From NCBI RefSeq assembly GCF_000526415.1, contig NZ_JAGA01000001.1, positions 186,001 through 250,000 of the forward strand: a DNA stretch of 64,000 nucleotides. The letters run 5' to 3'. This document shows positions 9,258-16,403 of the stretch, one piece after another. Within the stretch, counting starts at the first letter, position 1. Every line of letters starts with the position of its first letter. Position numbers and translations under genes: made by a program. The notes under the pieces were generated by a model. It was not told the origin of the DNA, did not search any database, and saw only the letters and a program-made list of their open reading frames with translations. This stretch comes from Kallotenue papyrolyticum (lineage in GTDB: Bacteria; Chloroflexota; Chloroflexia; Chloroflexales; Kallotenuaceae).

Positions 9258-10084
9258 GCGCGACGACGCAGCCGGTTCCCCTGCTGCGGGTTGAGGGCAT
9301 TAGCCGCAGCTTCGGCGGCGTGCGCGCCCTGGACGACGTCAGCTTCGCCGTGCCCGCCGGGACGATCTGCGGGCTGATCGGTCCGAACGGTGCGGGCAAG
9401 ACGACGCTGATCAACATCATCAGCGGGCTGTTGCCGCCTACCGCCGGGCAGATCTGGCTGGGCGATCGGCGCCTGACCGGGCTGCCGCCGCATCGCGTCG
9501 CGGCGTGTGGCGTAGGCCGCACCTTCCAAAACATCCGCCTGTTCAACGATCTCTCGGTGCTCGACAACGTGATGGTCGGCCACCATCTGCGCCAGCGCGG
9601 CACGCTGATCGAGACGCTGCTGCGGCTGCCGCGCAGCCGGCGCGAAGAGCAACAGACGCGCGCGGCGGCTCTGCGGCTGCTGGAGCGTCTGCGCATGCAG
9701 CACCTGGCGCATCTCGAAGCCGGCACGCTCTCTTACGGCGATCAGCGCCGCGTGGAGATCGCCCGCGCGCTGGCGCTGGAGCCGCGGCTGCTGCTGCTGG
9801 ACGAGCCGGCGGCGGGTATGAACGAGGCCGAGACGCATCAACTGGCCGATTTCCTGCTAGAGCTGCGCGCCGCCGGTCTGACGCTGCTGGTGATCGAGCA
9901 CGACATGGATCTGATCATGCGTGTCAGCGATCAGGTGGTGGTGCTCAACTTCGGGCAGCGCATCGCCATGGGACCGCCCGCGGCGATCCAGCGCGATCCC
10001 CAGGTGATCGAAGCCTATCTGGGCCGCGACGAGGCCGCGGGATCGCTTGTGCCAGATGAGAGGAGCAGCCATGCTGGTCGTTGA
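9254..10084 (+). CDS. livG: Branched-chain amino acid ABC transporter ATP-binding protein LivG
   Basis: Cytoplasmic ATPase of the liv importer (276 aa). Walker A GPNGAGKTT lies near residues 43-51, the Q-loop in GRTFQNIRLF is LivG-typical, the signature is LSYGDQRRVEIARAL, and Walker B is LLLLDEPAAGMNEAE with the LivG-specific continuation. The switch His is in VIEHDMDLIM. The signature is LSYGDQ rather than LSGGQ, as is normal for LivG. It overlaps livM upstream and livF downstream (14 nt). Confidence 0.94.
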   Translation: MSATTQPVPLLRVEGISRSFGGVRALDDVSFAVPAGTICGLIGPNGAGKTTLINIISGLLPPTAGQIWLGDRRLTGLPPHRVAACGVGRTFQNIRLFNDLSVLDNVMVGHHLRQRGTLIETLLRLPRSRREEQQTRAAALRLLERLRMQHLAHLEAGTLSYGDQRRVEIARALALEPRLLLLDEPAAGMNEAETHQLADFLLELRAAGLTLLVIEHDMDLIMRVSDQVVVLNFGQRIAMGPPAAIQRDPQVIEAYLGRDEAAGSLVPDERSSHAGR

Positions 10085-10793
10085 ACAGTTGGAGGTGGCC
10101 TACGGCGCGATCACGGCCTTGCGCAGCATCAGCTTCGAGGTGCGGCCCGGCAGCGTCGTGGCGCTGATCGGCGCCAACGGCGCGGGCAAATCCACCACGC
10201 TCAACGCGATCAGTGGTCTGGTGCTGCCGCGCGCTGGGCGTGTGCTCTTCGAGGGCCGGCCGATCACCGGCTGGCGTCCCGACCGCGTTGCCGCGCTGGG
10301 CCTGGTGCAGGTGCCCGAGGGTCGCCAGGTGCTCGCGCCGCTGACGGTGGAGGAGAATCTGCTGCTGGGCGCCTACACCCGCCGCGATCGCGCCATCACT
10401 GACGATCTGGAGGCGATCTACCGGCGCTTTCCGCGGCTGGCCGAGCGGCGCTGGCAGCGCGCCGGATCGCTCTCCGGCGGCGAGCAGCAGATGCTGGCGA
10501 TCGGCCGTGCGCTGATGGCTCGTCCGCGGCTGATCATGCTGGATGAACCGTCGCTGGGGCTGGCGCCGCTGATCGTGAGCGAGATCTTCCGCATCATCGC
10601 CGAGCTGAAGCAGCAGGGCACCACCATTCTGCTGGTGGAGCAGAACGCGCGCAAGGCGCTACAGGTCGCCGACGATGCCTATGTGCTGGAAAACGGCACG
10701 ATCGTTCGGCACGGCCCGGCGGAGGAGCTGCGGCGCGACCCGGCGATCCTGGAGGCCTACCTGGGTCGCCATGCTGCTCCCCCGCCCGCCTGA
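10071..10793 (+). CDS. livF: Branched-chain amino acid ABC transporter ATP-binding protein LivF
   Basis: Second ATPase of the transporter (240 aa). The start is the ATG at 10071 with GAGAGGAG 5 nt upstream; a longer TTG-initiated reading at 10047 adds residues with no family similarity. Motifs are Walker A GANGAGKST, LivF-type Q-loop VQVPEGRQV, signature LSGGEQQMLAIGRAL, Walker B IMLDEPSLGLAP and VEQN switch region. It ends the liv operon, 5 nt from the convergent S10 peptidase gene, with no room for a separate terminator. Confidence 0.94.
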   Translation: MLVVEQLEVAYGAITALRSISFEVRPGSVVALIGANGAGKSTTLNAISGLVLPRAGRVLFEGRPITGWRPDRVAALGLVQVPEGRQVLAPLTVEENLLLGAYTRRDRAITDDLEAIYRRFPRLAERRWQRAGSLSGGEQQMLAIGRALMARPRLIMLDEPSLGLAPLIVSEIFRIIAELKQQGTTILLVEQNARKALQVADDAYVLENGTIVRHGPAEELRRDPAILEAYLGRHAAPPPA

Positions 10794-10798
10794 GGCCT

Positions 10799-12313
10799 TC
10801 AGTCATCGCCGGCCACCGGCCGGGAACGCTCCCGGTTGGCCGCGTCATGCACGAACTCGCGCAGCTCGTGTTTGAGGCGCACCAGTGATGGCCGGTGAAT
10901 GTACATCATATGTCCCGCTTCGAAAAAGCCCTGCCGGATGTTGCCCTGCAGGCTCGCATCCAGCGCCAGGTGATTCACCGTGTACTGTGTGGCGAAGTAG
11001 GGTGTGGCCAGATCGTAGTAGCCGTTGGCGATGTACACCTGCAGATAGGGATTGATCGTCATCGCCTTGCGCAGCGTGTCGGCGACGGTGACGTACCTGT
11101 TTTCGTGATCGGCATAGCTCCACGGCCGCACGCGTCCGGTCAGGATTTCGTAGGTCAGATCGCTTTCAAAGCCGAGTTCGGTGCGCAGGTAGTGGTTGAG
11201 TGTGGCGGTGTACGGTCCCTGGATGGTGCTGTAGCTGGGATCATACTCGTTGTGCTCGCCCGCGGCGTCGCGATCGATGCCGGTAAAGCGGCTGTCGAGC
11301 CGCCCGACGGTGCGCCGCTGGTCGCGCAGCAGCTCCTTGACGAAGCGATGAATCTCGATGCGCAGATTGGTCGCTGCGATGTACTCCGGCCGCAGACCTG
11401 TGTAGCGCGCCAGGCGATCCACGATATGCCGGCGCTCGTCGGCGGGCAGCGCCGCACCTTTGAGCAGCGCCGTGGCATAGGGACCGAGCGCGAACTCTTC
11501 CACTTCCTGCAGGATCGTGCGCAGCTCGCGGTGCTGCAGCTCCGGGTTGAGGCGCCGGTGGTACCAGGCCGTGGCGCTATAGGTCGGCAGGAACAGGATA
11601 TAGGGCAAGTCGTTGCCGATCTCGAACTCCAGGGTCGCGAAATCGAGCACGGAGGAGATCAGCATGATGCCGTTGAGGTACAGGCCGTGGCGTTCCTGCA
11701 GGTAGCCGGCCAGGCCGCCGGCGCGCGTCGTGCCGTAGCTTTCGCCTGCCAGGAACTTGGGCGAGAGCCAGCGCCGGAAGCGCGTGACGTAGAGGCGCAT
11801 GAAATCGCCGACCGCTTCGATATCTTTCTTGAAGCCGTGAAACTCGGCGGCTTTTTCGCCTGGCAGCACGCGACTGTAGCCCGTGGTGACCGGATCGATG
11901 AAGACCAGATCGCTGACGTCCAAGAGCGAGTACTCGTTCTCGATCAGCCGGTAGGGCGGCGGCGGAAGCTGGCCGACGTCGTCCAGCATCTGCACGCGGC
12001 GCGGACCGAGCAGGCCTAGGTGCAGCCAGACCGACGATGAGCCGGGGCCGCCGTTGAAGGCAAAGGTGATCGGCCGCATGGCCGGATCGGCGACATCGTC
12101 ACGGGTATAGGCCACGAAAAAGATCGCGGCGCGCGGCTTCTCGCCCTCGAAGGTGCCCTCCTTCTCGTGTTCCTCCTTGAGCACGATTGTGCCGGCGGTG
12201 GCCGTGTAGCTGATGGGCTGCCCGTCGATCGTCACGCTATGCTGCGTGACGACGAGCTGGTCTGTCGGTGGTGCGTCGCTTCCGGTTGGATGGGTGTGGT
12301 TCTGTTCAGTCAT
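10799..12313 (-). CDS. Peptidase S10 (serine carboxypeptidase)-like protein
   Basis: Predicted alpha/beta-hydrolase of the serine carboxypeptidase family (504 aa). Family landmarks are FNGGPGSSSVWLHLG (oxyanion region, near residue 87), catalytic Ser in GESYGTTRAGGL (near 193), Asp in ANGYYDLATP (near 429) and His in FEAGHMMY (near 467), all in the correct order. No signal peptide is evident, so it may be cytoplasmic; bacterial members are often annotated only as S10 peptidases and the substrate is unknown. Upstream of its start lies repeat block I. Confidence 0.88.
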   Translation of the reverse strand: MTEQNHTHPTGSDAPPTDQLVVTQHSVTIDGQPISYTATAGTIVLKEEHEKEGTFEGEKPRAAIFFVAYTRDDVADPAMRPITFAFNGGPGSSSVWLHLGLLGPRRVQMLDDVGQLPPPPYRLIENEYSLLDVSDLVFIDPVTTGYSRVLPGEKAAEFHGFKKDIEAVGDFMRLYVTRFRRWLSPKFLAGESYGTTRAGGLAGYLQERHGLYLNGIMLISSVLDFATLEFEIGNDLPYILFLPTYSATAWYHRRLNPELQHRELRTILQEVEEFALGPYATALLKGAALPADERRHIVDRLARYTGLRPEYIAATNLRIEIHRFVKELLRDQRRTVGRLDSRFTGIDRDAAGEHNEYDPSYSTIQGPYTATLNHYLRTELGFESDLTYEILTGRVRPWSYADHENRYVTVADTLRKAMTINPYLQVYIANGYYDLATPYFATQYTVNHLALDASLQGNIRQGFFEAGHMMYIHRPSLVRLKHELREFVHDAANRERSRPVAGDD

Positions 12314-12437
12314 GCGTCACCCCTGTTGAAGACACGGAGAAACGGAGAGTTTTGGCGTGCGCCCGCCAGGCTGGCGCGCCACGCGCAGCGTGTGGCGGCG
12401 TACCGCGCCCCTGCTTCCGTCACGGGCTGTGCGTCGG

Positions 12438-12550
12438 CTGGCGCCCTGTCGGGCGCCGCGGGAGCATGGCTCCCGCACGCCAGAAGCGCTCGTGGAGCAT
12501 GGTGCCCGCACGCCAAAGAGCATTTTTTGGAGTGCGCCAGCCATGCTGGC
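12438..12550. repeat. Direct repeat copy 1 (113 bp, 169-bp period)
   Basis: By eye this matches 12607-12719 with two substitutions in 113 positions. It holds the C hairpin, the B hairpin, a degenerate B hairpin, a T-run (TTTTTTGG) and an A hairpin. Confidence 0.85.
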
Positions 12551-12683
12551 ACGCCACGTTGGAGAACCGCGCAACGTGTTGGCATGCAATCGAACCGTGG
12601 CATGCACTGGCGCCCTGTCGGGCGCCGCGGGAGCATGGCTCCCGCACGCCAGAAGCGCTCGTGGAGCATGGTGCCCGCACGCC
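12525..12683 (-). repeat. 159-bp inverted duplicate of 20349-20507
   Basis: The reverse complement of this segment matches 20349-20507 at every one of 159 positions on manual comparison. It includes the alpha payload (GTGCATGCCACGGTTCGATT onward) and flanking hairpins. Confidence 0.9.
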
Positions 12684-12719
12684 AAAGAACATTTTTTGGA
12701 GTGCGCCAGCCAGGCTGGC
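12607..12719. repeat. Direct repeat copy 2 (113 bp)
   Basis: Second copy of the 12438-12550 segment, at an offset of 169 bp; the two differ at the base before CATTTTTT and in the A-hairpin loop (CAGGC for CATGC). Confidence 0.85.
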
Positions 12720-13064
12720 GCGGCGCGCCCAGCGCGCCAGGCAACGCTCGGCGTACACGCGACGTGTTGGGATGCAGCAGCACCACGACGTGAGTCTGCG
12801 CCGGCAGCGCCGTTTTGGCGCGCGCAGCGCGCCAGGCGGCAGCCCTTGGAGATGCGCGGGCCCACTGTGCCTGACGAACGACGCAGATATCGAGCGGCGC
12901 CCGCCCTGCGGGCGCCGCGGGAGCATGGCTCCCGCACGCCAAAAGCGCTCGTGGAGCATGGTGCCCGCACGCCAAGCGCGCATGTGGATGCCTGGCGCCG
13001 GCATGCCACGCTACCGCTCGGACGATATCGGCACCAATGCTCCTTCCCTTTCGGTCTCCGTGTC

Positions 13065-14051
13065 TTAAACAGCTTGCGGTCTCTGGGTGTGTTGGGCTCC
13101 ATACGCGTCAGAAACAAGACGAACCACATCCTCGGCGCAACCCCAGGCCAGGGTGACGCCCGCGCCGCCGTGGCCGTAGTTGTGGATCACCAGCCCATCA
13201 GGACGCTCTTCGCGTTCCAGACGCACGGCTGGCCGTCCGGGCCGCAGCCCGACCTTGTGCTCCAGAATCTCGGCCTCGGACAGGCGCGGTTCGATCGCAA
13301 TGCAGCGACGCAGGATCGCGGCAGCGGTTGCCGGGTCGGGCGTGGTATCCCAGCGGTCTTCCTCGGCGGTGCCGCCCAGCACACAGTCGCTGCGGCGTGG
13401 AATGATGTAGGTGATGCCCTCTGGATGCTCGTCGTCGAGCACGAAGCGGTCCAGACCGGGATTGCGTACGCGGACGATCTGGCCGCGGATCGGCTGCAGC
13501 AGGGCATCGCCGGCCAGCTCGCGCGCGCCCAGGCCAGCGCAGTTGATTACCAGGTGGTTGAGCGCCAGGGCATCGTCGAGCGAGCGGAGGCGGCGCTGCT
13601 CCCAGACACCGCCGCCCGCGACGAAACGCCGCTGGAGGTAGGCCAGGTACACCGACATATCGATCACCGGTACGCGAAAGAGGTAGCCGTCGCAGTAGCC
13701 GGGTGGCAGCTCCTCCGGCGTGGGCCGGCGCAGCGCGGGCACGGCGTCGCGCCACCAGGGATCGGGCACGACATGGCGGAACAGTTCCATACCCTCGCGC
13801 AGATCGACGCCACTTGCAGTATCATGCGCCAGATCGACGAAGACCGCATAGCTGCGCCGGCTCCAGCCGAGCACGCGCTCCTGCGGGTAGGCTTTGTAGG
13901 GATACCACAGCGCCGCAGCGACGCTGGAGGTCGTCTGCTCCGGTGGCACGGCGGTGACGATGCGGACGCGCCAGCCCGCCTCCTGCAGCCGGAGCGCAGT
14001 GGTCAGGCCGCTCACTCCCGCGCCGATCACAACGACCGATTGATCAGACAT
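13065..14051 (-). CDS. D-amino-acid oxidase family FAD-dependent oxidoreductase
   Basis: Predicted flavoprotein oxidising D-amino acids to imino acids with H2O2 release (328 aa). N-terminal dinucleotide-binding motif VVVIGAGVSGLTTALRLQEAG lies at residues 6-26 (landmark GAGVSGL). Then come AALWYPYKA near 50, matching the DAO region that follows the FAD-binding fold, GYLFRVPVIDM, NCAGLGAREL near 170, and the C-terminal NYGHGGAGVTLAWGCA, which resembles the DAO signature. Both D-amino-acid and D-aspartate oxidase activity fit. GAGGA lies 9 nt before the ATG. Gene order, with a nucleoside hydrolase upstream on the same strand, gives no further clue. Confidence 0.85.
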   Translation of the reverse strand: MSDQSVVVIGAGVSGLTTALRLQEAGWRVRIVTAVPPEQTTSSVAAALWYPYKAYPQERVLGWSRRSYAVFVDLAHDTASGVDLREGMELFRHVVPDPWWRDAVPALRRPTPEELPPGYCDGYLFRVPVIDMSVYLAYLQRRFVAGGGVWEQRRLRSLDDALALNHLVINCAGLGARELAGDALLQPIRGQIVRVRNPGLDRFVLDDEHPEGITYIIPRRSDCVLGGTAEEDRWDTTPDPATAAAILRRCIAIEPRLSEAEILEHKVGLRPGRPAVRLEREERPDGLVIHNYGHGGAGVTLAWGCAEDVVRLVSDAYGAQHTQRPQAV

Positions 14052-14184
14052 TGCGTTGTTTCCTCATGCTTCGAGCGTTGTCGCTGTCGGCGCACGGCGT
14101 CGCGTATCTTCAGCGGGCCCGGCAGCGTTCTAATAAGTAGCGATGTGCTGGAGACGCACACAGCGCATCGTTGATCCCTCTGCC

Positions 14185-14219
14185 AGCGGGTTGCGTCCGC
14201 ATGCAACGCGACCCGCTGA
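14185..14219 (-). terminator. Hairpin after nucleoside hydrolase 1
   Basis: Inverted repeat AGCGGGTTGCGT / ACGCGACCCGCT (one mismatch) just past the hydrolase stop. There is no U-tract. Confidence 0.35.
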
Positions 14220-14224
14220 CCGAC

Positions 14225-15184
14225 TCACGCCACAGCCTCGCGCGCCGGCGCGCTCAGCAACTGCCGGAGCAGCGCCTTCCAACGCGCGGCATCAAGAGCA
14301 TAGCAGACCTCGAGATTGGCCGGCTGGCGTAGCACTCCCCAGCGATCGACGACGGTCATGCCCCGTGTCAGCTCGCTGTGGGTCTCTACGGCGACATAGC
14401 AGCGCTCGCGTTGCGTGCAGATCGTGGGATCGAGCGCCACGGCCATCGCCACCGGGTCGGGCTGAGTCAGCCCCGCTTCGCGCAGCCAGCCGGTACTGGC
14501 GCGCAGCGCGGCGGCGTTGCAATCAACTGCCAGTTGCGCCAGTGGCCCGAGCCGTCGCAGCTCGTCCAACTCGTGGGGTGTCAGCACCGCCTCGCCCAGC
14601 GAGTGCTCGTGGCCGATCATCAGGATCGGCATGCCCGACGCGAAGACGATCTGCGCCGCTTCGGGATCGCACCAGATGTTGTACTCGGCGGCGGGCGTGA
14701 TGTTGCCGATCGTATTGGCGGCGCCACCCATCACGTAGCACTGCTGCACCTGCCGGGCCAGCTCCGGCGCGCGGATCAGCGCCGCAGCGATGTTGCTCAG
14801 CGGCCCGAGCGTGACCAGTGTGATCGCGCCGGCATGCGCGCCGATCACGCGGATCAGCGCATCTACAGCATGCTCTGCGGTAGGCTGGCGGCGCGGCGGC
14901 GGCAGGTTGAGATCACCCATGCCGTCCTGCCCATGGAAGAAGGTGGCCTCGCTGGGTGGCCGCAGCAGCGGACGACTCAGTCCGCGATAGACCGGTACAT
15001 CCGCGCCGCAGCGCTCAACCACGGTAAGCGCGTTGCGCGTGGCCTGCTCCACATTGACGTTGCCGGCGACGGTGGTGATGGCGACGACCTCAACATCAGG
15101 CGCGCGCAGCGCCATCATCAGCGCGACGGCATCGTCGGAGGCCGTGTCGGTATCGATGACAAAAAGGCGTCTATGCTGAGTCAT
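14225..15184 (-). CDS. Nucleoside hydrolase (inosine-uridine preferring family)
   Basis: Predicted to cleave the N-glycosidic bond of ribonucleosides to base and ribose (319 aa). The Ca-binding N-terminal motif reads DTDTASDDAVAL (family DTDPxxDDAxAL, with Thr in place of Pro). Further landmarks are TTVAGNV, LVTLGPLSNIAAAL, YVMGGA, and AEYNIWCDPEAA. The start is the ATG at 15184 with GAGG 8 nt upstream; an extended reading from 15220 is less likely. A second, diverged nucleoside hydrolase lies at 22776-23726. Substrate preference is unknown. Confidence 0.88.
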   Translation of the reverse strand: MTQHRRLFVIDTDTASDDAVALMMALRAPDVEVVAITTVAGNVNVEQATRNALTVVERCGADVPVYRGLSRPLLRPPSEATFFHGQDGMGDLNLPPPRRQPTAEHAVDALIRVIGAHAGAITLVTLGPLSNIAAALIRAPELARQVQQCYVMGGAANTIGNITPAAEYNIWCDPEAAQIVFASGMPILMIGHEHSLGEAVLTPHELDELRRLGPLAQLAVDCNAAALRASTGWLREAGLTQPDPVAMAVALDPTICTQRERCYVAVETHSELTRGMTVVDRWGVLRQPANLEVCYALDAARWKALLRQLLSAPAREAVA

Positions 15185-15294
15185 GATGTTCGCCTCGCTG
15201 TGACGGTTGGAATGCTCCAAGCATGATAGCAGAGTCCGGCAAGTGATGCATGCGCGTATCAGGGAAGATGCATATACTTTTCAGTGCAAAGTAC

Positions 15295-15323
15295 TTGACG
15301 GATAGTCGGTTGGCGGCTATACT
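15295..15323 (+). promoter_or_regulatory. Strong promoter giving an apparently leaderless mRNA
   Basis: TTGACG (15295-15300), exactly 17 bp, TATACT (15318-15323). The ATG of the next gene is at 15331, so the expected start of transcription falls on or within a base or two of the start codon. Confidence 0.75.
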
Positions 15324-15330
15324 CTGCGCC

Positions 15331-15945
15331 ATGGCATCAATCCGGCGCTGCCCGCCACCATCTGTGGAGCCGTACGATCTGCGCGATCGCGCAGCCGACA
15401 ATCTGCGCTTCATCCGCGAGACCATGGAAGCGGCGACGTCCTTCACCGCAGTCTCCGGCTGGGGGCAGGTACTGGTCGGCGTTAGTGCGCTGATCACCGC
15501 GCTGATCGCGACAACGCTGCGGCAGCCGGCAGCCTGGCTGCTGCTCTGGCTGGCCGAGGCGCTGTTGGCGATGACCATTGCGGTGGTGGCGATTGTGTGG
15601 AAGGCGCGCCGTGCGGGCATCGCGCTGGTTTCGCGACCGACGCGCAAATTCATCCTGAGCTTCGTGCCGCCGTTGATCGCCGGCGCCATTCTGACGCTGG
15701 GATTGTATCGGGTCGGGGCCGTTGCGCTGCTGCCGGGCATGTGGCTGCTGCTCTATGGCGTTGGCGTGGTCACCGGCGGCGCCTTTTCCGTCCGGATCGT
15801 GCCGCTCATGGGGCTGTGTTTCATGCTGCTCGGCGGCCTGGCGCTCCTCGCGCCGGCAAGCTGGCAGAGCTGGTGCATGGCAGCCGGCTTTGGCGGCCTG
15901 CACATCGTCTTTGGCGTGCTGATCGCAAGGAGGCATGGTGGCTAA
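15331..15945 (+). CDS. Conserved membrane protein, function unknown
   Basis: 204-residue protein with a short charged N-terminus (about 45 aa, including DLRDRAADNLRFIRETME) followed by about five hydrophobic segments and a short basic tail. I do not recognise a named family. The next gene, a winged-helix regulator, overlaps its end by 8-11 nt, so the two are co-translated; such membrane-protein/wHTH pairs are common. No ribosome site is seen before the ATG, consistent with leaderless translation from the promoter at 15295-15323. Function is unknown; a sensor or partner for the regulator is only a guess. Confidence 0.75.
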   Translation: MASIRRCPPPSVEPYDLRDRAADNLRFIRETMEAATSFTAVSGWGQVLVGVSALITALIATTLRQPAAWLLLWLAEALLAMTIAVVAIVWKARRAGIALVSRPTRKFILSFVPPLIAGAILTLGLYRVGAVALLPGMWLLLYGVGVVTGGAFSVRIVPLMGLCFMLLGGLALLAPASWQSWCMAAGFGGLHIVFGVLIARRHGG

Positions 15946-16330
15946 GCGTACGACCGCGGCACACGCCGCGACAGAAGAGTCCTCGCTTGAAATCCATCGC
16001 TCCGCGGCAACGGAGCGGTCCATGGGCCTGGCGCACCTGACCGAGCTGGATCGCCTGATCCATGAGCGCATACGGCTGGGGATCGTCAGCGCCCTGGCCG
16101 TCAACACCTCGCTCAGCTTCAACGAGCTGAAGCGGCTGTTGCGCACGACTGACGGCAATCTGAGCGTTCATGCGCGCAAACTGGAGGAGGCCGGCTACAT
16201 CACCTGCGCCAAGTACTTCGAGGGCCGCCAGCCAAAAACCGAGTATCGCCTGACCGAGGCCGGACGCCAGGCGCTCGAACGCTATCTTGCGCACATGGAC
16301 GCGCTGATTCAGAGCATGCGCAACCATTGA
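15935..16330 (+). CDS. Winged-helix transcriptional regulator (ArsR/MarR-like, PF13601 type)
   Basis: 131-residue DNA-binding protein. After a 30-residue variable N-terminus comes a winged helix: IHERIRLGIVSALAV, SFNELKRLLRTTDGNLSVHARKLEEAGYI (recognition region; landmark TTDGNLSVH), wing KYFEGRQPKTEYRLTEAG, then a helix ALERYLAHMDAL. This layout matches the short single-domain regulators related to ArsR/MarR. AAGGAGG is only 1 nt from the ATG at 15935, so the GTG at 15938 (4-nt spacing) may be the real start. It probably controls its own membrane-protein neighbours; candidate sites lie at 15276-15296 and 16368-16385. Confidence 0.85.
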   Translation: MVAKRTTAAHAATEESSLEIHRSAATERSMGLAHLTELDRLIHERIRLGIVSALAVNTSLSFNELKRLLRTTDGNLSVHARKLEEAGYITCAKYFEGRQPKTEYRLTEAGRQALERYLAHMDALIQSMRNH

Positions 16331-16367
16331 GCGCTGCGGGGTATCTTTTTTGGTGCTTAACTTTGTA

Positions 16368-16385
16368 ATAAAAAGCACTTTTTAT
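16368..16385. promoter_or_regulatory. 16-bp palindrome, candidate operator
   Basis: ATAAAAAG-CA-CTTTTTAT: perfect 8-bp arms around 2 bp, in an AT-rich island. It overlaps the spacer and -10 of a possible promoter (TTAACT at 16357-16362, 17 bp, TTTTAT at 16380-16385). It lies directly behind the regulator gene and 18 nt before the next start codon. Confidence 0.55.
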
Positions 16386-16403
16386 CACCTGAGGACAAGC
16401 GGT

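Larger units (their letters stand above)
12330..13066. repeat. Repeat block I: modular palindromic repeats
   Basis: Noncoding stretch of about 740 bp between two minus-strand genes. It contains several hairpin modules: GCGGGAGCATGGCTCCCGC (three copies, from about 12458, 12628 and 12918), each followed by a degenerate partner (GGAGCATGGTGCCC); C-type GGCGCCCTGTCGGGCGCC (two copies); and A-type GCGCCAGCCATGCTGGC variants. The block as a whole is bracketed by a perfect 12-bp inverted pair, AAGACACGGAGA at 12330-12341 and its complement at 13055-13066. The right arm touches the oxidase stop codon. Long open frames in this block arise from the repeats and are not called as genes. Confidence 0.85.

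Noticed and set aside
10047-10793. LivF starting at the TTG at 10047.
   Set aside because: ATG 10071 has a strong ribosome site; the added eight residues are coded by the ribosome-site region.
12268-13068. Long open frames on both strands across block I (up to about 270 codons).
   Set aside because: Their protein text is a repeating translation of hairpin modules, it is open in several frames at once, and it has no ribosome site or family likeness.
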